In this document: in pieces, positions 30,887 through 41,500 of the stretch | Layout of the letters: each line of letters starts with the position of its first letter | Numbering within the stretch: the stretch's first letter is position 1 | Notes under the pieces: model-generated | The model's input: the letters and a program-made list of their open reading frames with translations, nothing else | Database searches by the model: none | Told to the model about the DNA's origin: nothing | Assembly: GCF_004027225.2 (NCBI RefSeq) | Contig: NC_044290.2 | Location: 11,114,906-11,178,905 of the forward strand | Source of the DNA: Strigops habroptila | Lineage: Eukaryota; Chordata; Aves; Psittaciformes; Psittacidae | Direction: 5' to 3' | DNA: 64,000 nt | Program-made: the position numbers and the translations under genes

Positions 30887-33079
30887 CTGTAAGGGATGGA
30901 AAAAGATATTCCCTTCTGCCTCTTTAAAATCCCTGAAGGAAAAAGAAAGCAAATTCGCGAGGGAAACCTCAGCCCTAACACAATCTCCAAGTGATGGGAA
31001 ATCCACATCTACAAAATCCATGGAATCAGAGGGACCTGCAGTTGTACTTTGTGTTCTGAGTAGCTCGTGTTCTCAGAGGGAAAACACAGTTTCTCAAAAC
31101 CAAACTTCATTACGATGAACATAATTAGCTTCTTTTCAGCAGATTAGTCAGTTATCACATTGGAAAGTGCTGAAATCCTGATACCCCCAACACTCCTATC
31201 CAGAATGGAGGTGCTAAATCTGACTTCTCAGTCTGGGATTGCTCAGTTTGCAAGTGATGCCAGCAGGAGTTATCCAGACATATTTAATTTCTTATCTTTC
31301 CTAGATACAAGATGCTGCTTCCTGATCCCGTCCAATGATCCAAGGAATTGTTTTGCTTGCAGGAGATTAAAACAATTAAAAAGAAATAAAAGAAAGGCTT
31401 CCTTATTCTAAGCACACATTGATGCTGATGACCCGATGCTGCCCCAGCTGGTGATGATTCCTGTGATTGCCAACAGTTGCATTACCCAGGGCTGGGTCCC
31501 CCTGTCAGGTGTTTCAAACTAAACAGAATTTGCTGGAAATGAGGTGGGCTGAGGTGAGTGAGTGGTGGAGTGTTTAAAGCCAGGCTGCAGGTAGCACCCC
31601 AGCTCTGAGTCTGGGGGTAAAGGGGCAGATTTCTCTCTGGATCTCTCCAGTTTGCACCATGGACTAAAGGTAAGAGGATTTTTGTGCTGTTCTGTCTCTC
31701 TGATAAAGACTGATAAAAGCTCCAGGAGATGCTAATGCACAACAGGTATTTTGGTTTTGGTGTGTGTTGGCTTGTAGCTTTGAGTGCAGCACTTGCTTTA
31801 GGATGTGAGTCTGGCCATTCCTTTCAGCTTGTTTAGAACCCTTCTACAAACTCATCTTAATCTGAACAAAAATCTTGGTTGTTTTGGAGTAGCCTGTTTA
31901 GTGTGTGTGTGTTCATATTGCTTTGGAGGTGGCTCTATCTCAGAAGCTGCTTAAAGCTCCCCTGTGAAGATCCCCACCATCTGTATTGAACAAACAATAT
32001 TGTAAAAGTGTGTATGAAGTAACTTTATGCAAGAAAAGCTCAGGTTTCCCTGGCTGATTTTCAGGATCCAGCGGGGCAAAGATGAGTTTAATGATACCTG
32101 TAGTAAGTGATTTCTGAGCTTGTCTTTGTGGTAAAATGTTGTGAGGATATTGAGGGGAAAGTCACTGCCTCAGTATAAATATTTTCATTGGAGCTGGCTG
32201 AGTATTATTATGAATTGATAAGTTGGGGATGTCATCTTGAATAGCAGTGTAATGTTGTGACAAAATGTTATATGCCATCTGACACCTACTCCTTCCCTTT
32301 ATGGTCACATGTAATATTTGTGTTCGTTCCTTTGCTTTCCTTCTTCATAAAGGTTAATATCTGCATCTATGCCTCATGTGGAAAAATTCTCTTTGTGTTA
32401 ATAAATGGCTTTGGATGGTAAAGGATAACTCTATCATTGCAGAAGGGGGTTGTTACTCTTGGGGAGCTCAGGGGTTATTGCCTTTAATTTATGCTATAGG
32501 GAAACGTGAATGCTAAGAGGTGATTTCCCTGGAGCTCATCCATAGGCAGCGCTGTGCCTGAGGTGGGACTTGGGTACTTTGGCTCTGAAGAGGCTGCCTG
32601 TGCCATTGAGCATCAGTGAGTAGTTCTTCTGCAGTTTTACTGCACTTCCTCGTTGTGCTGTTGCTTGCAAAAGCAGATGGGTGACAGACTGGCCTAAGTG
32701 ACCCTACCAAAAGGCATCATTTATTGTTCCAGAGTTTCATATAGCTTGCAAAAACACTGCTCAGCTACCTGTGACAAAGCCAAAACTCTCATGCTCCTAC
32801 AGCTCCTCCTCTCCTGGCTTCATACAGTAAATCCCACCAACCGTGGAGGTCAGCAAATGCTTGTTTTGAGACAGTCTCTAACAGGCTATCTGCTGATGGG
32901 GAACTGCAATATAATGGATTTGAGCTGTAGACTGCAGCTTGTTCTTGCTTCTTTTGTTTGCTCAGGGTATTTTTTCCCCACTGTTTCTCTATTGATACAT
33001 GAATCATCTGGTATTCTAGAGTGTATTCTAGCGTTTGCCAACACTTGTGAGGGAAGAAATCACTTCATCTGAAAGTAGA
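30887..33079. other. Unique noncoding DNA
   Basis: Chance frames only, the longest 124 codons on plus at 32698-33072 without recognisable domains. No repeats were detected. Confidence 0.55.
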
Positions 33080-33240
33080 ATAACAAAAATTATGCTTATT
33101 GTTTTATTGGCAAATAAAAATATAATTTATTAGCCAGTCAAGAGCAATAACCCCCGAGTGCACTACTACAGAATAGCCCATTAAGAACTTTTAATATTCT
33201 GTCTGGACTTATGTTAGTTAATTAAAAATATAAAGCAACA
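33080..33240. promoter_or_regulatory. Candidate conserved noncoding element, strongly AT-rich
   Basis: TTTTATTGGCAAATAAAAAT, ATAATTTATTAGCC and TTAGTTAATTAAAAATA occur in 150 bp, combining inverted CCAAT, forkhead, MEF2-like and homeodomain words around a short CpG-bearing core (CCCCCGAGTG). Confidence 0.3.
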
Positions 33241-33245
33241 ACATT

Positions 33246-33334
33246 GGACCTGGCTTTTCATAGGTATTTAGGTGTCTAACCCCAAGTTATTTCAATAGAA
33301 ATCAGGCAATTCAGTCTCTTCTGAGGCATTGGGC
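33246..33334 (+). repeat. Old interspersed-repeat fragment (sauropsid type)
   Basis: CTGGCTTTTCATAGGTATTT then AGGTGTCTAAC, TTTCAATAG and CTTCTGAGGCATTGGGCC follow in order. This parallels a module I know from reptile genomes: TATTTAGGTGCCTAACTCC, a CAATGGG palindrome, then GAGGATCTGGGCC. The order of several matched blocks makes this one of the better repeat calls. The family name is left open. Confidence 0.5.
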
Positions 33335-33340
33335 CTCAGC

Positions 33341-33579
33341 CCAAGAGCTCTGCTGCTGTAAGCACATGCAGCTGTGTTGCTTTCGGGTTTGATCCATTTA
33401 CTTGAGCATGTGATGAGGGGCATGGATGGAGCTGGTGATTCCAGTTATATGAAGGGAAAGGATGGGTTTGGGTTCTAACATATCCAGATTTGTACAAGGC
33501 TGTGGAATTCCTGCTGTGAGGAAGTGTGTTTGTGCGGCAAGTGGGTGATGGGGAGGGAAAGGGCAAAGGGTTTACTGAC
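33341..33579. other. Unique noncoding DNA
   Basis: No feature is supported in this spacer between the old repeat and the next candidate element. Confidence 0.5.
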
Positions 33580-33830
33580 TTGTTTGTTCATGTGGTCTAG
33601 TTAAACTCTGGTAGTAGCTGACAGCTGTGCAAGGGCAATTAATGAGGAATCTCTGATGCATTTGATTCTCTAGTTAAAATATCCCATTTCTGGTGTTTAA
33701 CATGTGGACGGGTTCTTGGGCCATGCACAGTGCACTGGAATTATCTCTGTTTATACCTGCTGCCAATTAAACTCTTAATTTCTAAATAAACAGGCTGCCA
33801 TCACTCTCTGGCCTCAGTTTAAGGAACCCA
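33580..33830. promoter_or_regulatory. Candidate conserved noncoding element with E-box and homeodomain motifs
   Basis: TAGCTGACAGCTGTGCAAGG contains a CAGCTG E-box, and GGGCAATTAATGAGG follows directly. TAGTTAAAATATC, a CCAATTAAAC word, TCTTAATTTC and TAAATAAACAGG come later in the block. The mix of bHLH, homeodomain and forkhead words is typical of developmental enhancers. Confidence 0.3.
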
Positions 33831-34069
33831 GGCTTGTTGTAGCAATAAAATGGAGTGTGAAAGTTAGGCCAGGGTTGGTTTCCACTCAACAAAGAGTTTG
33901 AACCTGGGAGGAAGAGAGCCGTTTGGATGTGGAGGGTTAAAAAGCGGAGTGTGCTGGGTCTTTGCTGTAATTCCTCATTCTATGCTGCAAGAGCTGAGGA
34001 ATCCTGCAAAAACAAAGGGAAGGTGTGTGCATTTAAAGGTGTGAGCATGTAGGAGTGACCCGGGTGTGA

Positions 34070-34170
34070 ACACAAATAGGTGCCATTATTTAAATGAGAT
34101 GTCCCATCATGATGAGACTTAATACAAAAGAGATCTTCCTCCATTAGTATAAATCCAGGGGGTTATGGGA
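34070..34170. promoter_or_regulatory. Candidate regulatory block with perfect 10-bp palindrome
   Basis: CATCATGATG at 34105-34114 is a perfect palindrome. CATTATTTAAATGAG precedes it and TTAATACAAAAGAG and CATTAGTATAAATCC follow. Confidence 0.25.
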
Positions 34171-34800
34171 AGGCTGTGGCTTCCTTGATTCCTTACCAGT
34201 GGGGATTAAGCAAGCCTTCCCTTCAGAAAGGGAGAGATGGGACAGTCAGATGCTTTTCGTCCCTATTAACTTCCAACCCCTGCATTGATCTGATCAAACC
34301 CAGTGGAACCTGAGCAAATATTGATGCTGGTGTTTCATCTGCTGAGTAAGGGCAGTTGGCTGCACTGGGACCCTGGAGGAACATGAACTGCAGCTCTTGG
34401 TCAGGAAAATGCTTGTGGGGCAGAATATGAGTAGGAATGGCCCTTTAGATCCAGAGTGAGATATGGGAGATGCAAGCTGTGCTGCAGAGGAGATATAGGG
34501 ACTCATCCAACCAGCCACTGGAATTAGTCCTGCTGCTCCCATTTAACTCTTTCTCTTTCTCAGTTCATTTGTTTGAATGAAAAAGATTCTGGGAATATTC
34601 TGTTCCAGCTGAGGGACAAACAGCAGCTGACCATAGGCCAGAAGGGATTTTTTCTGCTTGCTTTTTGCCTTTCTTGGTTGCCCTAAAAGTAAGAAAACAG
34701 TGAAAATAGTAAAACAAACAAGAAGAAATGATCTGCTGGGGTGGAGTTCTTCCCTTTGCCATCACAGCAATTTCTTAGCAAAACACCCTGAAACTGTTTG
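34171..34800. other. Unique noncoding DNA
   Basis: No gene is supported. Minus frames of 66-82 codons lack recognisable features. Confidence 0.5.
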
Positions 34801-34990
34801 ACATTCATTTGTGGAATCTCTATAATTAGCATTAATAAAAGGACATGTCAAGTACACCTACCTTGCAAACCACAGATGCGTTTTTCACTCTCCCCATCCC
34901 AATGGCTTTAAATTGTTCTCCTGATTGGCATCTGCAGGGAGATTATAATTAGTGATATACATTTAGTGTGCATAATGCCTGGGTTTTTCT
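34801..34990. promoter_or_regulatory. Candidate conserved noncoding element
   Basis: TATAATTAGCATTAATAAAA followed by an NKX-like TGTCAAGTAC, then CTGATTGGC and GATTATAATTAGTGATA, give dense homeodomain and CCAAT-like words in under 200 bp. Confidence 0.3.
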
Positions 34991-37900
34991 ATAGATATGT
35001 ATATATCCCCAAAAAATGTTATGTCAGAAGTGGTTCGTAAAAGCTTTATAGTCACAGGCAGTCTAAAGAAATATGAGGACAAACTACTGTCAAAGGCAAA
35101 TTGGAGCAGTTCTATGGAAAATAAAGGAGATGGATAACTACAGGGAAAGAAAAGGAAATGTAAATAGATTAAAAAATAACCCCCAATATTCCAGCCTATA
35201 GGAACTTCACAGGATTCTTGAGTCATGTTGTCCCCAGCACTGTTTTCCCTTTGCATCAATGCAGGAGGTTGCTGTACTAGATTCTTGTATTAAACCCCAT
35301 TACTATAACTTAAGTTTTGTCTCAAAAACAGGCTGTTCTTTATTTGGTGATTTGGGGGGGAAGGTTGGCAAAGCAACACGGGGATAAATCTATCCCTTTT
35401 GCATGTGCTCAGGCAGGGCATGTTCCTCTTGCTGTGCTACTGCTTGCTCAGAACAGAAACTGGAATTCCAGCCACTTCCGAACCCAGGGATTCCTCCAGA
35501 CTTTCTCTGAAACCTGACAAGCAACTGCCTGGTACCCGAGCACAGGTTTGCAACCCCAATGTGTGATAAATCAGACCTTTCACTCGCAGTTTTTCCTGGC
35601 AGCAGCACTAGAATAACCCTCTGAATAGCTACTACTGCTGAATGTTAAAATCTGGCTCTTGGCTCAGCCAAAACTTGAAGTTACAGTCAACTGGTGTTTG
35701 GCAAAGTGTAATGTTCTGTAACCTTATCTTTTTATAACAATCATGTTTATTAGTATTATGCAGTGCATTATAGGGCCCCTCTCTAGAGCCATGGTGCTGT
35801 GTCTGTTGCAGCAGGATGTATAGTTTAGGTAATCATAACAGTTTCCAAACAGCTGTAAAACCAGCCCAGGCAGTGTGGTCCAGGCTGGAGACCCTGTGAG
35901 TGCTGCTGCTGGGTATCTGTGGGTGCCTCAGCCACTGCTGTCCTTTCTTGGTCACTGTCTGTAGGGATAACCACTCATTAAAGACTCTTTAAGGGAACAC
36001 CAGATTGTTTCCTTTAATAAAGAGTAGAACATCAAAGCTTAACATCTGCTTTCTGTCTCAGATCATTCTCCATCCGTACTCTTTCGCCACCCAAATCCAA
36101 TTCAGTTTGGTAGCTGAATTTGGCCTGACACATAGAATAAAAACTTAAATGTGCTTTAAACTGAGCACTTCAAATAGTTTTCCACTTGTTCCACCAGCAG
36201 ATCCTGAGTTCAAGCCTCTGAGTTTTGACTAAAATGGTTAATAATTCCAAATATCTAAAGGTGCTTGCAGTGATTTAAGAGTTAATAGCTCTGTCATCAG
36301 CTGTTCCTGGAAAAAAGCAGGGATCAGACTTTGCATCCTGGAGGTAGAAGGTAGCAAGACCCTGTCCTTTACCCTGGCTCAGGTCTGTGTAAAGGTCTGT
36401 TTCCCAACCACCTGATAAATGACCTGCAAAGCTAACAAAGCAGGGGATGTTTCTCTAGGATCTTGGCACCTCCACCTTAAACACCTGCAAACACCTTTAA
36501 TCTGCTAGTTGGGCATAATTCTGTAGGTGCCCCATAGGAGGAAGGAGATTCCTGTTGACTGTGGGTCCAAAGTCTGCTCTTGGGCTTTGTAAGTCAGTAG
36601 GAAACAAGCTGCAGTGGCTCTTGCACTGGGAGAAGGGCTTGTTTGTGTGTGGGTTTATAACAGGCTTAGGAAAGTGATCTTGAGTTGGTTTTGCTGTGCA
36701 GCAGCTGAAGAAGGCTGCTGCCTTTCTATTAGTATTGCAATAGAACAGCCAGGCTGGACACCTTTCTTGCAATGTATTATTTTCAGTTCTGGGTATGGAC
36801 ATGACAAACTGTCCTTTTTCTATCCCTTATCTCTATTTCTTGCAACTATTTTTGCATCAAGCCATCAAGTTTGACGGAAGTACTTCCAAGTCCAAGTGTC
36901 AGCTTAAATAATGGGACTCAGTGAATCACTGTCTTCCTTACTACTAGTGCCAAACTTTCTTCACTCTAAGAGCATGAGGGCATGAATCTTCCTGGAGGAA
37001 TGCGGCAGCCTTTAGGTTTTGTGCAGGCTCTCACCTTGAAAGCACATCAAGAAATTGGTATCTTCTGAGCCATGGAAGGCAAGAAAAAGCTGATACTTGG
37101 GCTCGCTGAGTTACTTCAGTTTCTTCTTCTTAGAATCTGATACGTCATCACTTCAATGATATTATTTATGAAGGTTTTTCCCTTATTTTTCAAGCATAGA
37201 GAAAAAATGTCTTGCCATGTTTTAGGAACAAAATGAGTATTTTACACACATACCAATAGCTCTCTGGAAAGCACTTAAATTTACAAGCTGTTCGTAAATT
37301 TACTGACAGTTGGCAACACTGCATCCAACACACAGGAACCCCTTTGGAAAATAGATCTATTGTAAATAATATATATTGCAGCTTAATCTGAGGGTGCGTT
37401 AGCTCAAAATAGTTTGAACAAATGTGTTACCTAATATATATTTTAAAAAGCTATTTGACCTGGAAAGATGATTTCAATATCTGAAAAGCTGTATTTAAGG
37501 TATCAGCCACCTCCTCTGAATGCTCCTCAACAGAACTCTTCTGAGGATACCTATCCCTGGTATTAGAGTGGTTTGAATATCTTGGATATCTTCTGATGTA
37601 GTAACATGTATAATCTGGTATCTCATATAGGTGGACAATCTTTAAGGTCAGTGGCAGTTGTTTGCATTTGAATCAGGAGCTGGTTTATATACAGAATCAC
37701 TTGTGTATATGTGACTTCTCAGCTGTGTACATTATTATATGCAGCTTGGATTTGAGTTAGTTTAGGACTATACTACTTACATGCTGAGGTGGCACTTTAA
37801 AAACATAGTAAGAATTTATTTCTATTATATCTGATAAAGGGTTGTAATATTTGAATTACAGTGAATCTGATACAGAAACCCCATTGCTGTTATCCTATGG

Positions 37901-38507
37901 TTGATATTTCTGTGACTGTAGCAGTATTTAGTAGCTGAAAAGCTAGTTTTAAAATTAGCTGGATGTGAAGACCTTGTAGCAGGAAGAGCTGGCTGCAGGG
38001 AAGGGGAATGGGACCTTTCCCTCTTTCAATTCCATCCACGGATCTGATGGATGCTTTGTGGAAAGCACAGGAAAGGTGTTTGTGTTCTGCCTCAGTGCTG
38101 TTTGTCCCAATTCCTTGTGAAGCTAAATGCAGCATGAGTTGGGGTTTAATCATCAGACACATCCATGTATTTGTTGCTCTGGAAATGCTGTAGTTCTCGT
38201 TTTGAAGAGGGGAAAATGGCATTTTGATAATTTAAAACATGCAGCACAGTAAAGCAACAAGATGAACAGCTGTTAAATAGAGAAAACTGCTTCACAGCAG
38301 CTACAAATGTGTTTAATTTCATCATTATCCGAATGCTGCCTTAGTAACAATACTTGTCTCAGTTTGCTGTTGCTGCAGGGCAGTCCCTGCACAAGGGTAA
38401 AGCACCCTGAAGGCTCCGCTGGGGTCCTTTAGAAATAAATGTGATGGGATCCACAGCCTCTGATCCATGAGCTCAGAATCATGCGACTCATCCGATGTTG
38501 TCCAGGG
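34991..38507. other. Unique noncoding DNA
   Basis: No gene supported. AT-rich parts near 37.3-37.9 kb contain short TA runs. A 17-bp imperfect inverted repeat lies at 35984-36025. Chance frames only, up to about 110 codons. Confidence 0.55.
35984..36025. repeat. Imperfect inverted repeat
   Basis: ACTCTTTAAGGGAA (35984-35997) faces TTCCTTTAATAAAGAGT (36009-36025), leaving an 11-nt loop; the second arm has three extra bases. A hairpin is possible in RNA or DNA, but no miRNA precursor length or known miRNA was recognised. Confidence 0.5.
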
Positions 38508-38556
38508 CTTGAAGTCAATGAGACACTTCCCATGGATTTAATCACTAGTTGGATCC
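38508..38556 (+). repeat. Old interspersed-repeat fragment (sauropsid type)
   Basis: TTGAAGTCAATGAGACACTT then CCCATGGATTTAATCAC and AGTTGGATCC follow a reptile repeat pattern: TGAAGTCAATGGGA, then CCCATTGACTTCAATGG, then AGTTGGATCAGG. The block order is preserved although individual bases have decayed. No family name is given. Confidence 0.45.
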
Positions 38557-41500
38557 ATCCAATGGTGAATGAAAACCAGAACCTAAATTTCATGGCTCCC
38601 AGGCATTTGCCTTGCAAACAGGAGTTGCTGCTGTAGGAGAACTGGAGGTGACCTAAGCACCAGTTGAATTGCATGACAAAGCACTCAAGCAGCTGGTTAC
38701 AGCAGTGGGTTTAATCCTGTTTCACTTGTGTGGTCAAACACCACAAGCTTTGAGGCCAGCTCAGCCCCTGCTCCTGTGCTGTTGCCATGAACTGGCTTCA
38801 TGTTCCACCTTGCAGGAACATGAATCTCCTGGTACAGGGTTGGAGAGATGGATGTTCTGCAAGCAGAATGCAGCCCCATGCAGCAAAGCAAAAGCTGCGC
38901 ATGGAAAGGGAGAGGAAACATTATATTGCTTTTGTGTGGCTGTAATGAAAATAAATGAGGGCTTCAATTGAAAGTAGTTACTAAAAATTTGTTCTTTCCT
39001 CTGCCCTAATTCCGAAAGTGACTTGCAGCTCATTAGAGGAACGAAGCCCACTCGTGCTGCGCTGTGCTCGTGTAAACAGCAGCCATCTGAGTTTCATTAC
39101 AATGAGGAAATCAAATAAACACAGGGCCAGAAAACAGTAGTTTGGGCATGGCTCATTACAGCACAATGCAGTTAAGGTTTTCTGTGGAGGCAGCAGGATC
39201 AGGCAGGGTGTGAAGGGAACTCTTCATGTTTCTGTCCTGAACTTTTCCTCCCCAGCGCATCGCAGGAAAAAGCAAAGCTCCTGCTGCTCGGCTCATGGCT
39301 TAAAAACACCCCTGAAGCCCACAAGTGCTGCAAAGCTGCTTTTATCCCCCTGCCCCAGGGTTCCTCGTGTTGGCCAGACAGGAGCTCAGGGGAAATGTGG
39401 CATTTGCAATATGAGGGTGAGACCTTGGGTCTCGAGCTGCTCTGTGTGTGTCAGGCTGCTCCCATGTGCCACCCTTTGGACTGGCCACATGGTCCAAAGA
39501 TAAATCACAGCACTTTTCTCCCGTTTCTCTAATAATAATAATCTTGCATTCATTTTCCCTACATGCTTCCCACACGGAGTCTCTTGTCTGCAGCAACTGC
39601 TGTCTTGTGCATTTTGTTGCTCAGAGTCCCTGAGCACAACAGGCTCAGGAGATGTGTCCAAAGACCAACACTTCTGAGCTCTCGACTCTCCCTCCCTATT
39701 GCCCTTCAGCTGGAGAGAAGGAGGAGGGAGCTCCAAGAGGGAAAGCTGAGTGCCTTTTCCTCTGCTAGATCCCTCCTACAAGCGTTTTACTTGCGGAGGG
39801 GCTGGAAATCCTCCCTGCTCCTGTGTGCGTGTTGATGGGAAAGCCACAGGCTGGAGAGCTCATTCTGCCCAAAGCATTATCCTCCCTTGCACACATGATC
39901 TGTGAGAGATTCTCATTCTTGCTGGACTGAGTCATGTTTCCAGAGCTCAGCCCAAGCTCATCTGTGCTCAAGCTGTATGGATCTGGCTTTGCCTGGATTA
40001 GCCCATCATTACAAACAGAGACCACTAAGCCAGATTTTTCCAAGGCAGAAGTGCTGCTGCTGTTGGGTGAATTAAGACCTCTTCTTACCTGGCACCAAGG
40101 CACGATTTTGGCTGGCTCTGCTCTTGCCTGTTTGCAGGTGCACTGGCTCCTGTGGATTTCTGCTTATTGCTCCATACAGTTCTGTAACTCATTAGAAGCT
40201 TTTGTTACTGCCAAGGCTGTGGGGGGGAAGAAACAGTGTCCTTTAAGATACTTACAGTGAAAATAGTGAATAACTTTAGCATGGGAGAATCATCTCGTGC
40301 TGTGAGAGACGCAAGAATGAGCCAAGGAGGAGTTCACACAATTACAGCTGGGGTTTGCTTATCCAAAGGCAAAGGATGGGAGCATCGAGTGCCAAATCCA
40401 TCCATGCTGACAGGCAGGGTCCTGCAGATTGGCACCAGGCGAATGCTGGGGCTGGCATGGGAGAACTGCATGGGATGGAGCTGTGGGTGGCAGGGCAGTG
40501 TCTCCCAGCAAAGCATCTCTCCAGTTCCAGCCTCACCTTCCCAAGGCAAGGAGATCCCATGGGAGCCTTCCAGCAGGGTGCAGGATGGAGCAGACCCTCC
40601 TGGCAGGACAGGGCCATGAAAGAGTTAATAGCTGGTGTTTCATTTTCCTGTGCATTACATGAAGGAGCACCTTGAAACAACACCTCCGATTCATCCTCAT
40701 CTTTCACCCCTTCTTCCAAAACAGAAGGAAAAATCAGAGTTTAAAGAGACCCTGTCCCATTTTCATGGCTGGGCTTTGAGATTTCAGAAACGTGACCTTT
40801 TAAATCTCTTTCTTCTTTAAGCTTCCCACTGTGCTGTATGGCAAAGAAGTGGCACCTGTAAGTTCCCACCACTCCTGCTTTTTCTCCTCCTTCCCTGTCT
40901 CCCTGTTCTCTCCAGCACTCAGCATCCAGATCTGGCTATTTGGGAAGAGAAGGATGTGTGGGTCCTTGTTTCTTGTGCTTGTGAAAGGCCAGCGTGGTTT
41001 GGTCTAATCATACACTGAAGTGTTTGAATGTCCAAGAGCTACAGAGCTGCTGGAGCTGCCCATTCATATGACAGTGCAACTGCTCAGAGCCTGGTTTTCC
41101 TTCATGTCAGTGCAGTTATACCAGGCTTCTGTATTCATGACCTCTACCAGCATCAGCAATGGCAAAGGCTTTGATCCCAACACCCCAAAGCAGAAGTGAG
41201 CCTCCTGCTTGGATTGGTGCAGGGTGTTCAGGTTTAAACCTTGTTACTTTGGTTCTTTATGAGGGCAATGTTGTTCCAGCTCATATCTTTCATTTCAGAT
41301 TCAGGATTAAGATGTTTCCTCCCATTTGTCCTATTTCAGTCCATGCAACTGAAAGGGAAGAACATGCCAGAAGGACTTGTTTTTAAATGAGTGGTTTTTA
41401 ATCAGATTTATGATATGTTTTTATTCACTCTCCCATTTTTCTTCCTGAAAACACTCTCTGGGTGCCCTGGGTCCCTGTCAGTCAAAGGCAGGGCTGCCAC

